In this document: piece by piece, positions 9,611-20,745 of the stretch | How the letters are laid out: every line of letters starts with the position of its first letter | Position numbering within the stretch: position 1 is the first letter of the stretch | From: Pholiota molesta | Lineage: Eukaryota > Basidiomycota > Agaricomycetes > Agaricales > Strophariaceae | Assembly: GCA_014925825.1 (NCBI GenBank) | Contig: JACGCK010000041.1 | Span: 62,001-126,000 of the forward strand | Length of the DNA: 64,000 nt | Direction of reading: 5' to 3' | Notes under the pieces: model-generated | What the model was told of the DNA's origin: nothing | Database searches by the model: none | Seen by the model: the letters and a program-made list of their open reading frames with translations, nothing else | Made by a program: the position numbers and the translations under genes

Positions 9611-11068
9611 CTACCAGCCCCATACAGCACGCCGTGCCACAACAGATCCTTCCTCTTCAAATCCTACCACCACCTCGTCCCTGACGAATTTTCGAACCTC
9701 CGATATCAACAGCCTTCTCTCTGCATATTCAGCCACCATATCCACCGGCTGCGACGTATCTGACGCCACGAATATAACCTCCCGGACGCTGCTCGCCTGG
9801 CTCTTCAAATCAAGCCACCCGCTCGACGCAAAGACCCTCTCGACGAACGGACGCCACTCCTCCCGCCCGAGTGGACTATCCACCGCAAAGCTCAGACGCT
9901 CGAGCCGCGGCGCACCCTTCGCGAGCTGCGTGATAGGATCCCTGATCGGCTCAAAGAATGCGGTGTCAGCGTCGTGCCCCACGCCGCTGAGAAAGTAGCG
10001 GCCGAGCGCGAGCTCCGTGACCGCAGGCGCGGACGCCAGCGCCGCGTCCACCTCGGCGAGCGCGGTGGCACCATACCACGTCCGCGCGCGCGACTTCAGC
10101 GACAGCGTGCGCAGCGCGGGCAGCTGCAGGTTGTCCAAGGCGGCTCTGAGCGGGTACTGTCCTGCGTCTTTCGACTGCGCGGCGTCGATATGCAGCATGG
10201 TGAGGGCGGGCAGCGTGCCTGCGGCCGGGCGGGGATACGTGGCGATATCGCTGTCCCGGAAGTCGAGGTGGAACGCGCCCGCCTGCAGCGCGCCGAGCGA
10301 GCGGATGAAGGCGTGCCAGGTGGTCAGATGGACGAGCGCCTTCAGCGTGGACAGGTGCGTCAACATAGACCAGTTGAGCGGACTCGCGAAGTCCCGGGGG
10401 CCCAGTTTGGCGTTCTCGATGGCGAAACAGCGCAGTGGCGTCGCCGCGGCCTGGGTAACCAGGGAGTGCAGATACTGATTATACGCCGCAAGCCCACCGA
10501 ATTCCGATACGGACGTCCACGTCGCGACGACGGTGTGCGCCCTGCGGTGCGTCGCGACCACATACCCCGCTTCCTGATGTCGCTGGACGAGATACCGATA
10601 GAGCCGCCCGACGCTGATCCACTGTGCGGAGGACAGCAGCTCCAGCAGGAACTCGGCCGCGGGCTCTGAGAGCCGGCCCCGCCGATACTTGGTCCCCGCT
10701 CTGCGCCGCACCTGCCGCAGCTCCGCGTGAATCGACGGCGCCATCGCGCCCAGATGGCGCCGCCACCACCGCAGCCACTCCACGCGCCGCGCGAGCAGCT
10801 CTGGCACCTCGGTGTACGGGCGTCCGTTCGCGTGCCAGTCGAGGGGGAGCTCGAAGCGGAGGTGCGCCCAGAAGGGCGGGGTGGCGCGCACGACCGCGCG
10901 CCAGGTGGCGCACACCTGGCAGAGCGACATCGGTGCGATCTGGGTGTTGGGCTGCACGAAGGCGTGCACAGATGACTGGTCGACACAGCGGGCGAAGATC
11001 TCGCAGAGGATTTCCGTGGGGATGTCGTTGATTGGGCTGCGCGGTTGACTGGGCTCGTTCGTCATCAT
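9611..11068 (-). CDS. F-box/LRR-like protein #3 (485 aa)
   Basis: Single exon, GC-rich. The start at 11068 (MMTNEPSQP) is chosen because it aligns with the ATGATG start of the family; an in-frame ATG lies 39 bp upstream. The F-box is at about residues 9-75 (SPINDIPTEILCEIFARC, WRAVVRATPPFWAHLRFEL). The family signature SSAQWISVGRLYRYLVQR follows near residue 140, then LRR-like segments and the end RRAVWGW. F-box proteins of this build bind Skp1 through the F-box and substrate through the repeats. Unlike most copies it lacks the short upstream box and has a different 450-bp upstream block shared with #4. It is the closest relative of #2 over the C-terminal 130 residues. Confidence 0.88.
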   Translation of the reverse strand: MMTNEPSQPRSPINDIPTEILCEIFARCVDQSSVHAFVQPNTQIAPMSLCQVCATWRAVVRATPPFWAHLRFELPLDWHANGRPYTEVPELLARRVEWLRWWRRHLGAMAPSIHAELRQVRRRAGTKYRRGRLSEPAAEFLLELLSSAQWISVGRLYRYLVQRHQEAGYVVATHRRAHTVVATWTSVSEFGGLAAYNQYLHSLVTQAAATPLRCFAIENAKLGPRDFASPLNWSMLTHLSTLKALVHLTTWHAFIRSLGALQAGAFHLDFRDSDIATYPRPAAGTLPALTMLHIDAAQSKDAGQYPLRAALDNLQLPALRTLSLKSRARTWYGATALAEVDAALASAPAVTELALGRYFLSGVGHDADTAFFEPIRDPITQLAKGAPRLERLSFAVDSPLGREEWRPFVERVFASSGWLDLKSQASSVREVIFVASDTSQPVDMVAEYAERRLLISEVRKFVRDEVVVGFEEEGSVVARRAVWGW

Positions 11069-11107
11069 GGGAGTAGATAGAAAGGGGAGGGAGGAGCGCG
11101 TGCCCAC

Positions 11108-11560
11108 TTAAACTTCATAACCATGGCCACTGGCACGTGCGGTTCGGGACCGAAAATAGAGATGACATATATGATCAGACTCAAGAGTTGCGTCGTCCTC
11201 CTTATGAAAAGAGCAGTTCAGCATCCAGCCGGAACGGTGGAAGGAGAGAAAACGTACACTGTGTACCCTGATATGTGAGATTGACCGCGGGCGCCGCTCA
11301 TTTCGAGCGCTGGGTTCGAGGGGCGCGTCAACTGTGTCTCCTGCCGATACCGTCATACGGACGCATCAGGACATGCGTCTTGTGGAGCATCCCGTAGCTG
11401 TCACTAGGTCGTGCGGGACGCGTGGGGCATCATTGGGTGGCGGTGCCCATAGGTGTACAATGCGCCGACGTCGGTTGTGGGTGGGCGTGGTCAGTACCGC
11501 GCGGGCGCAGCGCAAGGGAGATATGGCGACGATGTGGCGGCTCACTGCGTAGTAGTAAGC
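11108..11560 (-). repeat. Upstream block shared with F-box #4 (inverted copy)
   Basis: The complement of this stretch matches 17065-17525. Shared phrases include ttgcgctgcgcccgcgcgg, cagcgctcgaaatgagcg and ggtcccgaaccgcacgtgcc. It is therefore part of an inverted duplication that also includes the F-box genes #3 and #4. It contains the palindrome TTCGGGACCGAA (11143-11154), which also occurs in HAM1-like intron 2 copies. Probable promoter region of #3. Confidence 0.7.
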
Positions 11561-13254
11561 CAGTTTTCGATTGGACGTGGTCGTTCGTTGAAACGACGCG
11601 TTACAGTTGACAGAGCTGCGAGCAGGCTGAGAGCTTGAGAAAATGGTGTCACATGCCTCCGGACCGGTATCCCCCTTCTGAATCCCATCGCTGTCGATTG
11701 GCTGTCGAGGTGCCTGCGTGTCTCTTGTTCCACCATCCTCCTCGTCACCCCGCCTCTGAACCTGCTGCACCTCCCGCACATGTCTCGCCCGCTTGTTCTG
11801 TCCCCTTTATCTGCCCCCTTTTCATAGTCCCTGTCCGCTCGCTTTGCGGTATCCTGCACGCTCTGCCCGAGCTCATCGATCATCCCTTCAACAGCCCTTA
11901 GTACCTCCTAGACAGGTCTCTCCTCCCTTGCTCTCGCCCTCTCTCCGCCACCGTGGCTGCTTGTCGCGCAGGTGCATCCGCTCACCTCTGAGTCTACATA
12001 CGGAGCGCATCGAACGCGTGTCTCGTTGGGTCGTCGATACGCTCACGCTGCTCGACCCTGTAGCGAGTATGTTGAGGCTGTTCACGGCCGCGCGCCGCGA
12101 CCAGGTGCGCAGAAATCGCTGAGGGCAAGGGAGACGGTGGCAGAACGTGCTGGATGGCTGTTGGCAGTACACGTAGTAAGTGCATAGCGTGGTGTACGCA
12201 GTGTCCTAGTGCGAATCACACGCGCCTATCCTCCTTCATCGAGAGGCCCTTTGTGCAGTGTGCTTCTCCACTGCTCCTTTGCAGCCCCACCCTGCGGCGC
12301 GCTCGCACTGCATCCCCGGCTTTTTATATGTCTTTGCGCCCTTTCTGGATGCATGCGTTTTGTATTTTGCATGGGGTCGCTCCCATATCTGCTCGCGCGC
12401 TTGCACTGCTTATCTTCAGTATACTCATTCGGCATGTATCTGGCTGCTTCTTGCTCGTAGACCTCGACGCTCGCACATGGATGCCTTCCCTGGAGAGACG
12501 AGATGCGTCACTCCGAAACGTTGGAGAACAGTTTCCAACACAACATCTGCGCATAGTAAGGTTGATGGCATAGTGGAAGCACTTCTGGGGCATGCGCGTC
12601 AGTATCAGGGACATCTAAGATCCTACTGGCGAACCGAGGCAGTCGGGGGACGTACACGAACATCCAAGAAGGTAACGCGAGTGTTGTGGACGCTGGATAA
12701 GTATCGTCTACAAGAACAGGTAGATCGCAAAACATGCTTGTTGTAAACATCAAAAGTTCGCGGAGGTGTGGGTCGACGTCACAGGGATGCGCGCCCAGCG
12801 TGCAGTGCTCCCAGCCCATCGCGATCGCTCCTTGGTGTGCTTGGCAAGATATTGTATTCTATCACAAAAAGCGATTTCGAGAACCTGAATTCAATGCTCA
12901 CATCGATGACGCCCGCAACACACTCCGCTAACCACATACTTATGTACATCTTGGAGCTGGCGTCGACGCAATTGGAGAAGGAATGGGCACCGTGACGAAG
13001 CGAGGCAAGGCGCCTACTATAAATAGACTTGAGAAATGCAAGTAGGCTGGGATGACATCACGAAGTGGTTCACCCGCCTGCTACATACGCCTAGATGACG
13101 TCGCCCGCGTCAGTCTGCTACAAAAGCGCCTCCTCGTCTTCAGAGACAGACCACAAAACCAGGATCGCCCTCCTATAACACCCAAAACCTACACCCCCAT
13201 CCAAACCCCCATCCAAAAACCACAAACCACACACCACCGAATACACACGAAAAG
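11561..13254. other. 1.7 kb without a confidently recognised gene
   Basis: Several pyrimidine-rich stretches and short open frames occur. One plus-strand piece (about 12520-12740) reads as a plausible helical segment (KVTRVLWTLDKYRLQEQ), and another (about 12000-12120) as ERIERVSRWVVDTLTLL. Together they could be eroded exons of an unrecognised protein, but I cannot join them. The last 200 bp are CA-rich 5' flank of the HAM1-like gene. Confidence 0.4.
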
Positions 13255-16200
13255 ATGTCCACGCTCACGCCCCCGCCCCAGGACATCAGCCCGCACCCCG
13301 CCAAAGGGAGCGTCACCGCCCCGCTCGACCCACAAACCAAGAACGCCGACGCGGACCGCAAGATCCGGCTCTACGGCGCCGTCGACGCGCTGCGGCACGG
13401 CAAGCTCCCGTCCAACGCGCAGATCGAGTCCTTCCTCACCTCGATCGCGGACGCACATCCCCCCGCAATGGAGGGGTTGTCGAGGGAGGGGAAGAGGCTG
13501 GTGGAGGACGCGAAGCAGGTGGTGAGGACGACAAGGGAGATGGTAAGGGAGAAGAATGCGGATGAGCTGCTGCAGGGGTTCGTGTGGCATACGAGGAGGG
13601 TGGAGAAGGAGAGTCTGAAGGGCGGGATTGAGGTGGGGCCCGAGGGGAGAAGGTGCAGGCGGATCGGGACCAAGGTCTGTATCCATCCCTCCCGCTACGC
13701 CCCATACATACGTATCACTCACGACCGTGACCCTCCCACAGCGGTGAAGCACCTGCGCACGATCGTCACCCTCGTGCTCACGAACGCGGAGGTGCGCAAG
13801 CTCCTCGCGGACGTCGCCACCATCGGGCGCGACCTCCTCGCGCGCGGCGCCGCGCAGGCCGCCGGCGCGCTCGCCCCCGCGCCCGAGGCGCTCCAGCGCG
13901 TCAACGAGTCCGCCCCGAACGACCAGTTCGTCACGGCGGGCGGGCGCACCGCGGGCCCCGGGGAGACGCCCGTGCTCGAGGCGCGCGTGCCCGGGCTGGG
14001 CGGCGCGCACATGCACCCGCGCGAGGACGAGCCGCGGGTGTGGCGCGAAGGCCAAAACGGGGAGCAGGGCGAGAAGCGGCCCGTCGGCGAGGTGGCGGAC
14101 AGGGTCGGGGAGAAGGTGCGGGATACGACGGGGGCGCAGGGCGGGGTCAGGGAGCAGGCGGGCGCGGTGAGGGAGCAGGCGGAGGGCGCGAAGGAGCAGG
14201 CGCAGGACGCGGCGGTGCAGGGGATGCGCGAGGTGCACGAGGCGCAGGATGCGGGCGACGAGCAGGCGGTGGAGGAGAAGAAGCGGGGCGTGATGGGCAA
14301 GATGAAGCAGCTCCGTGTACGTCATCCATCGTGTTCGTGTTCGGGTCCGAGCGCAGGAATTGATGGTTCTCTCCTTAGGACAACATCAACGACCGCATCC
14401 CGCAGCAACACAAGGACGCCGCACACGACAAGCTCGAGCGCGGCAAGAAGTTCTTCACTGAAGAGTACTTCCCCGAGGAACGAAGGGACCAGTTCATCTT
14501 CAGGGGCAAGAAGGTGTGTCTGTCCGTCGTCCAGTCCCTTTGCTGTGTCGTTCTCACCCTCTGTCAACACAGGTCATCCTCGAGTGCCAGAAGCACGACG
14601 ACTACCAGGAGTCCATCCGCTGGCTCCTCTCCTTCATCGAGGAGTACGCCGCGCACGGGCGCGATGCCGCGGGCCAGGGCAAGGAGCACGTCTCTGGCCT
14701 CACCGACGTACGTAGCACTACTCCTCCCCTGCTCTCCGTATGTGTGCCGCCTTCTGACGTGGTGTACAGGACGAAACCCTGAATCTGTGCATCCGCGAGC
14801 TCCGCACGCTGCTGGAGCGCTTCGCGAACAACATGAGCATGGACGTCATCATCGACGCCGTCAACGCGCTCGTCGACGACGCGCGCCGGGACGAGGGGCT
14901 GAGAAGGTGGTGGACGGATGTGGATGCCTATGTGCACAAGGTATGTGCGCTTCTCGTTCTCGTCCGCCATGTGGGCGATGTGGGCTGCTGCTGACGGGGC
15001 ATGGTGTGATGATGATGATGATACCTGCAGGTGCTCCTCGAGCCCGGGTACGTGCTCGAGCCCGACTGCAACACCCAGGCGAACAAGCTGCGCGAGTCGG
15101 GCCGGGTCTTCTTCCAGGACAAGTATAAAGACCACTTCAACAACCTGTTTAGCAGTATCGGGAAGTGGTTCGGCGCGATGGGCGAGGATCCGGTGCGTAT
15201 CTCCAAATTCCCTTGCGCTCGTAAGTAGGGAAGGGAACGTGCGCTGATATGTGGGTCCGCTGTAGATCAACCGCCAGCTCGGGGAGGACTGGGCGCGCCT
15301 GACGAAGCACCTGCTGTTCGACAGCGAGGGCAGCCTGAAGTTCAAGCCCGAGCTGTGGAACGACGTCCGGAAGGTGATCTTCCCGTCGCTCGTCGACCAG
15401 GTACGTCCCCCCTCCCCCTCCTCCCCTCCCACCACCAACTCACCCCTTCCCCTTCCCCTCCTCCATCTGCCGCTGTAGATCGGCTACATCCCGATCCCGC
15501 GCATCGAGTACACCGACGACAGCCTCGACCTCGTCGTCGAGAACCTCACCCTGTCCGGGCGGAACCTCCTGCCCAACATCGTCGAGCTCGAGGCGCACAA
15601 CTTCGTCCGCTTCTCGCCGTACTCCGCGATCCAGGACGACCACAGACATAGAGTGAGGGTGGGGTTCGAGCAGATGCAGGCGGATATGCGGGATGTGAAG
15701 TTTTATTATCGGAAGAAGACGGGGCTGGCGCGGGTGAGGGATGCGGGGGTGGCGGATGTTGTGCTTGGGGGGCAGGGGGTATCTGTGCGTGTTCTCCGTC
15801 GTCCTTTTCCAATGAACCTGAGGCCTGAGCGCCGGTGCTGATTGATTTGCGATATTCGTTTTTTTGTAGGCGACGATCGAGCTTATCTCCGCACGCCACG
15901 ACCCCTCGTCCGTCTTCACCATCCACTCCATCCACGTCAAGATCGACTCCCTGAAGTTCGCCATCCGGGACTCCAATCATGATTTCTTGTATAAGACGCT
16001 GCGGCCGCTGGCCACGGGCTTGATTAAGAAGCAAGTGGGGAAGGCGGTGCGGGATGCGTTAAGGACGGGGCTGGAGTATCTGGATGGGGAGCTGGTCGCT
16101 GTTAGGGAGAGGGTGGGGAGGGGGCGGGAAGAAGAGGGGGAGGGGGGATGGGGGAGGTGCTGAAGGAGGTGGGTTGTGTGTTTTCCGCTTTCGTGCTTTC

Positions 16201-16700
16201 TTCCTTTCTTTCTTTCTTTCACAACACTATTTTTCATAACTATCATTTTGCTATCTTGGTGTGCGAGACGCTGACGTTCATTGTCGTTCCAGATCTTCAC
16301 CCGGACGAAGGAGAAGGAGAAGGACGCCTCGATCCGGACGAAGGCGAGCGGGAGGAGCCAGTTCAAGATCGTCGCGGACCCAAGGGATTCGCTGCTTGCC
16401 GGCGCGGGGCACCCCGCGGGGTGGGTGCACCGCACCGCGGAGGTGCAGGCGAAGGCACGGGAGGGGACGGCGGAAGCGGCGGCACCGGGCGCGGGCGCTG
16501 CGGGGGTCAAGGGCGGGGTGCAGGAGAAGAAAGGTGGTGCTGTGGGGATGGAAGGGAAGGAGGAGGGGTGGAGGAGCGATGCGTGAGTGTCTTTTTTTGT
16601 GTTTTTTTTGGGGGTGCTGATGGACGGGGGTTGGGTTTGTAGGTTTGATTTGGGCGCTGCGGAGCCTGGGCGGAAGTTTGGGGCGACGGCGGTGAACTGA
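13255..16700 (+). CDS. HAM1-like (DUF4449) protein, predicted BPI/TULIP-type lipid-binding protein
   Basis: The only apparently complete member of its family here. Exons by eye: 13255-13678, 13742-14316, 14379-14513, 14573-14707, 14770-14940, 15031-15192, 15266-15400, 15479-15784, 15870-about 16112, 16293-16582, 16643-16700. The product starts MSTLTPPPQDISPHPAKG. Exon 2 ends in Gln/Glu-rich repeats (REQAGAVREQAEGAKEQAQ). The conserved core contains ILECQKHDDYQESIRWLLSF, FSSIGKWFGAMGEDP and GYIPIPRIEYTDDSLDLVVE. The latter resembles the C-terminal domain of fungal HAM1-like proteins, which are related to lipid-transfer TULIP folds. No signal peptide is evident. Exon 9 is uncertain: paralogues predict a donor after a GAG near 16171, but one base is missing in the G-rich run before it; a donor at 16113 keeps the frame. 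Confidence 0.75.
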
Positions 16701-17064
16701 GCGGTGTGCTGTTGTTCGGTGGTTCTCCCCTCCTCCCTGGCCTTGACATATGGTTGTGTGTGCCTTGGTTTGACGCGTCGTGTGGTGTGGTTTCGAGTTG
16801 GACTTTTTCTCTTTGATCTCTGTCTTTACTGCCTCGACATTCTCACTTTCGCCCGTCTCTGTATATGAACATTTTTCTTGCATTTTTGATATTGATAACT
16901 TCCTGACTCCCCGTTACATAAGTACTTGTACGATGATTTAATGTGTTTTTGGTGTACATGTACATACCTGCGAACCTGTAATTCTATGATAATCACAACT
17001 TCCTTACACGACAGGGCATGTGACACCATTTTCTCGATAACCGGTACGCTCTATCGGCCTACTA

Positions 17065-17525
17065 CTACAGCAGACTGCAGTGCGTCACCCGACGCCACAT
17101 CTCCTTGCGCTGCGCCCGCGCGGTACTGACCACCGATGAAGCCCCACGAATGCGCGTCACGCACGATCTAGTGGCGGCTACCAGATGCTCGACAACGTCC
17201 GTATGACAGTACCTGAAGGAGACACAGCTGGCCCGACCCTCGAGCCCAGCGCTCGAAATGAGCGAGGCTTCCGTCATGAGCGCCTTCCACACCGCGTCCA
17301 CTTCCTGCACAATGTCACCCCGGCGGTGAGGGCGGAGCAACCCACGGTATCTGGGTACATATACGGTATGTGTTCGCTCCTTCCACCGTTCCGCTGCATG
17401 CTGAAGTGCTCTTTCAACAGGAAGACAAAGCAAATCTATTTTCGGTCCCGAACCGCACGTGCCAGTGGCATGATTACGAAGTTCAAGTTGGCACACGCTC
17501 TCTCCCCCTTCCTATCTACCCCATA
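17065..17525 (+). repeat. Upstream block of F-box #4 shared (inverted) with #3
   Basis: Matches the complement of 11108-11560 over its length, with small gaps. It contains the perfect inverted repeat TTCGGTCCCGAA (17441-17452). Together with #4 it mirrors #3 across the HAM1-like gene. An in-frame ATG at 17370 exists, but its extension is not supported by other paralogues. Confidence 0.7.
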
Positions 17526-18992
17526 ATGAAGAGCGAGCCTAGTCAACCGCGCAGCCCAATCAACGAGCTCCCCACCGAAGTCCTCTGCGAAATCTTCGCC
17601 CGCTGCGTCGACGATTCATCTGCGCGCGTCCTCATGCAGCCGAACACCAGGATCGCCCCGATGCTGCTCTGCCACGTATGTGCCACATGGCGTGCGGTCG
17701 TGCTCTCCATCCCTCCCTTCTGGTCCCACCTCCGCTTCGAGCTCCCCCTCGACTGCGACCCACACAACCCTCCGTGGACCGAGGCCCCGGAGCTGCTCGC
17801 GCAGCGCGTGGAATGGCTGCGGTGGTGGCGGCGCCATCTGGGCGCGGTGGCGCCGTCTCTTGAAGTGGAGCTGCGGCAGGTGCGGCGGGAAGAGGGTGGC
17901 AAGTATTGGGCTTGCATGCTCTCAGAGCCTCAGGCGGAGTTCCTGCTGGAGCTGCTGTCCTCGGCGCAGTACATCAGTGTCGGGCGGCTCTATCAGTATC
18001 TCGTCCAACGACGTCAAAAAGCGGGCTATGCGGTCGTGATGCACCCCAGGGCGCATACCGTCGTCGCGACGTGGAAGTCCGTATCGGAATTCCGCGGGTT
18101 TGTCGCGTATAATCAGTATCTGCACTCTGTGGTTACCCAGGCCGCGTCGACGACACTGCGATGTTTCGCCATCGAGAACGCCAAACTGGGCCAACGGGAC
18201 TTTGCGAGTCCTCTCAATTGGTCTATGTTAACGCATCTGTCCACGCAGTCGATGAATTTACTTCTACAGACCTGGTTCGCCGTCATTCGCTCGCTCAGCG
18301 CGCTGCAGTCGGGCTCGTTTCGCATCAACTTCATCAACTTCTGGGATGGAGACGTGTCCACATATACCCGCCCCTCCACAAGCACACTGCCCTTCCTCAC
18401 CATGTTGCACATCGACGCTGTGGAAACTCCGAATAACACGGGCCACTTCCCGCTCAGAGCCGCCTTCGACAACCTGCAGCTGCCCGCGCTGCGCACGCTG
18501 TCGCTGATGTCGCGGTCGCGGACGTGGTACGGTCCCACCGCCATCATCGAGGTGGACGCGGCGCTGGTGTCTGCACCTGCGGTCACGGCGCTCGCGCTCG
18601 GCCTCGGCTTTCTCAGCGGCCAGGGGCATCCCGCGGACACCACATTCCTTGAGCCGACCAGAAATCCTGTCACGCCGCTCGCGAACAGTGCGCCGGGGCT
18701 CGAACGCCTGAGCATTGCGATGGGGACCCCGCTCGCGCAGCACGGGTGGCGTCCGTTCGTCGAGAGGGTCTTTGCGTCGAGCGGGTGGCTTGATTTAGAG
18801 AGCCCCGCGAGCAGCGTCCGGGAAGTTATATTCCTGGTGTCAGACACGTATCAGCCGGGGGATATGGTGGCGGAACATGCGGAGAGAAGGCTGTTGATAT
18901 CTGAAGTTCGGAAATTCGTAAGGAACGAGGTGGTTGTAGGATTGGAACAGGAAGGATCTGTTGAGGCACGGCGCGCTGTATGGGGCTGGTAG
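17526..18992 (+). CDS. F-box/LRR-like protein #4 (488 aa)
   Basis: Single exon; start MKSEPSQPRSPINELP chosen by alignment with paralogues. The F-box covers residues about 10-75, followed by SSAQYISVGRLYQYLVQRR. Leu-rich segments then occur (WSMLTHLSTQ, LPALRTLSLMSR, APAVTALALGLGFL), and the protein ends RRAVWGW. No frameshift is seen. Its region SGQGHPADTTFLEPTRNP places it near #2, #3 and #7. It lies 825 bp downstream of the HAM1-like gene. The 3' flank carries the motif CATGTTCATATTTTTGTATT, also seen after other copies. Confidence 0.88.
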   Translation: MKSEPSQPRSPINELPTEVLCEIFARCVDDSSARVLMQPNTRIAPMLLCHVCATWRAVVLSIPPFWSHLRFELPLDCDPHNPPWTEAPELLAQRVEWLRWWRRHLGAVAPSLEVELRQVRREEGGKYWACMLSEPQAEFLLELLSSAQYISVGRLYQYLVQRRQKAGYAVVMHPRAHTVVATWKSVSEFRGFVAYNQYLHSVVTQAASTTLRCFAIENAKLGQRDFASPLNWSMLTHLSTQSMNLLLQTWFAVIRSLSALQSGSFRINFINFWDGDVSTYTRPSTSTLPFLTMLHIDAVETPNNTGHFPLRAAFDNLQLPALRTLSLMSRSRTWYGPTAIIEVDAALVSAPAVTALALGLGFLSGQGHPADTTFLEPTRNPVTPLANSAPGLERLSIAMGTPLAQHGWRPFVERVFASSGWLDLESPASSVREVIFLVSDTYQPGDMVAEHAERRLLISEVRKFVRNEVVVGLEQEGSVEARRAVWGW

Positions 18993-19194
18993 ATTGCTGG
19001 TAGATGCCACGCATGTTCATATTTTTGTATTGGCTGTTCCAAAGTTCGTCAGTTGTTACTGAATTGCTGTAGGAAGAATAAGACTATTTCAAAGACCAAT
19101 GCCGATGTTTAATGATGCACGAAGCCAACACGATGGTGGATAATACACAGATAACACATATGTTTCCTGTCTCTTGCCTGTCTCGCTTGAGGCA

Positions 19195-19230
19195 CGTCGC
19201 GGAGTTCAATATTTAAGAGTCCGCGTTCAC
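19195..19230 (+). promoter_or_regulatory. Conserved F-box family upstream box (#5)
   Basis: CGTCGCGGAGTTCAATATTT followed by AAGAGTCCGCGTTCAC, 58 bp before the start codon of #5. Confidence 0.65.
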
Positions 19231-19287
19231 GCAATTTGACGGTTATGTCGTCGGCAAACGATCCTCTCTCCCCTCCCTATCTATTGC

Positions 19288-20745
19288 ATGATGTTTAGCG
19301 AGTCCACTCAACATCGAAGCCCAATAAACGAAATCCCAACCGAAATCCTCTGCGAAATTTTCTCCCGGTGTGTCGACCAGTCGTCCGCGCGCGTCCTCAT
19401 GCAGCCAAACACACAGATCGCACCGATGTTGCTCTGCCACGTGTGTAGCAATTGGCGAGCGGTGGTGCTCTCTATCCCTGCCTTCTGGTCGCACCTTCGT
19501 TTCGAACTCCCTCTCAACTGGCACTCGAATGGACGACCGTACACCTGGGATCGGGAACTGTTCTTGCGTCGCGTGGAATGGCTGAGATGGTGGAGGCGCA
19601 ATCTGGGCGCGATGGCGCCGTATCTCCAAGTGGAGGTACGGCGAAAAGAGGGTGCCAAATATCGGGGGGGACGTATTTCAGAGTCTGCCTGTGAATTTCT
19701 CCTCGAGCTCATGTCTTCGGCACAGTACATCAGCGTCGGACAACTCTATCGTTATCTCATCCAACGGCGCACGGAAGCAGGATACGTGGTCAGACTCCAC
19801 CCCAATGCCCATACCATAGTCTCCGCATGGGCGCCCAGATCGGAGTTCGGTAATCACCATAGCTGTAATGAGTATCAGAAATCAGTGCTTTCCCAGACCC
19901 AGTCGACACTTCGATATATTACTATCGAGAACGTCAACCTTAGAGCCCCGGAATTTACAAATCCTCTCAACAACTGGTCTACATTAACTCACCTTTCCAT
20001 GAGTCTGCTGCTCCTACATCTAAACACTTGGCTCTCCTTCATCCGATCTCTGAGTGCTCTTCAATCCGGCTCTTTTCGCCTGCGCTTCGAGGATCTCGAC
20101 ATCAAAACATGCGCTCGCCCGTCCGCATGCACACTGCCCTGCCTCGCAGTGTTTCACATCACTGCTGCTCTGTACTGGGATGGTCCAGCACAATACCCAC
20201 TCAAAGCCGCCTTCGATAACCTTCAGCTTCCCGCGCTACGCACCCTATCTCTTCGATCTCGGGTGGAGACGTGGTACAATGCTACCGCCCTCACCGAGGT
20301 TCATGCCGCGCTGGTGTCCGCGCCTGCGGTTACGAAGCTCTCATTTGGCGTCTCATTTCTCGGCGGCCAGGGGCTTCCCGAGGATTGGAGAATAATGCCG
20401 ATTGGAGATGACATCACGCCGCTCGTCGAGTGTGCTCCTCGACTCGAGCATCTGAGCTTTGTGATGGAGAGTTCACTCCGCCAGTACGGATGGCTTCCGT
20501 TTGTTGATAGGGTTTTTGCGTCCAGCCGTTGGCTTGATTTGAAGAGCCCGGCGAGCACTATACGAGAGGTCACGTTCGTGTCGTCAGACACATCGCAGGC
20601 TTCGCAGCCGATTGATGTAGTGGCCGAACATGCGGAGAGAAGTCTGCTGATTTCGGAAGTTCGGAAATTCACCAAGGACGAGGTGATCGTAGGATATGAA
20701 GAGGAGGGACCAATTGAGGTGCGGCGTGCTGTATGGGGCTGGTAA
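19288..20745 (+). CDS. F-box/LRR-like protein #5 (485 aa)
   Basis: Single exon starting MMFSESTQHRSPINEIP. The F-box is intact (INEIPTEILCEIFSRC, CSNWRAVVLSIPAFWSHL). After SSAQYISVGQLYRYLIQRR come LRR-like units (NNWSTLTHLSM, LQLPALRTLSLRSR, APRLEHLSFVM) and the end RRAVWGW. Position-specific differences such as GGQGLPEDWRIMPIGDD and ITIENVNLRAPEF ally it with #1, #11 and #12. No lesion is visible, so it is probably expressed. Only about 300 bp separate it from the stop of #4, same strand. Confidence 0.88.
   Translation: MMFSESTQHRSPINEIPTEILCEIFSRCVDQSSARVLMQPNTQIAPMLLCHVCSNWRAVVLSIPAFWSHLRFELPLNWHSNGRPYTWDRELFLRRVEWLRWWRRNLGAMAPYLQVEVRRKEGAKYRGGRISESACEFLLELMSSAQYISVGQLYRYLIQRRTEAGYVVRLHPNAHTIVSAWAPRSEFGNHHSCNEYQKSVLSQTQSTLRYITIENVNLRAPEFTNPLNNWSTLTHLSMSLLLLHLNTWLSFIRSLSALQSGSFRLRFEDLDIKTCARPSACTLPCLAVFHITAALYWDGPAQYPLKAAFDNLQLPALRTLSLRSRVETWYNATALTEVHAALVSAPAVTKLSFGVSFLGGQGLPEDWRIMPIGDDITPLVECAPRLEHLSFVMESSLRQYGWLPFVDRVFASSRWLDLKSPASTIREVTFVSSDTSQASQPIDVVAEHAERSLLISEVRKFTKDEVIVGYEEEGPIEVRRAVWGW

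Noticed and set aside
12508..12819. Possible gene on the minus strand
   Set aside because: No recognisable motif and no neighbouring exon. The plus-strand reading of the same bases looks more protein-like but is also unsupported.
13189..14325. 378-codon minus-strand frame opposite the HAM1-like gene
   Set aside because: Leu/Arg/His-rich shadow of the GC-rich exons 1-2; the plus-strand exons have family similarity and splice sites.
17370..17525. N-terminal extension of F-box #4 from an upstream ATG
   Set aside because: Not shared by paralogues. The extension is translated upstream repeat that is also present, in another context, before #3.
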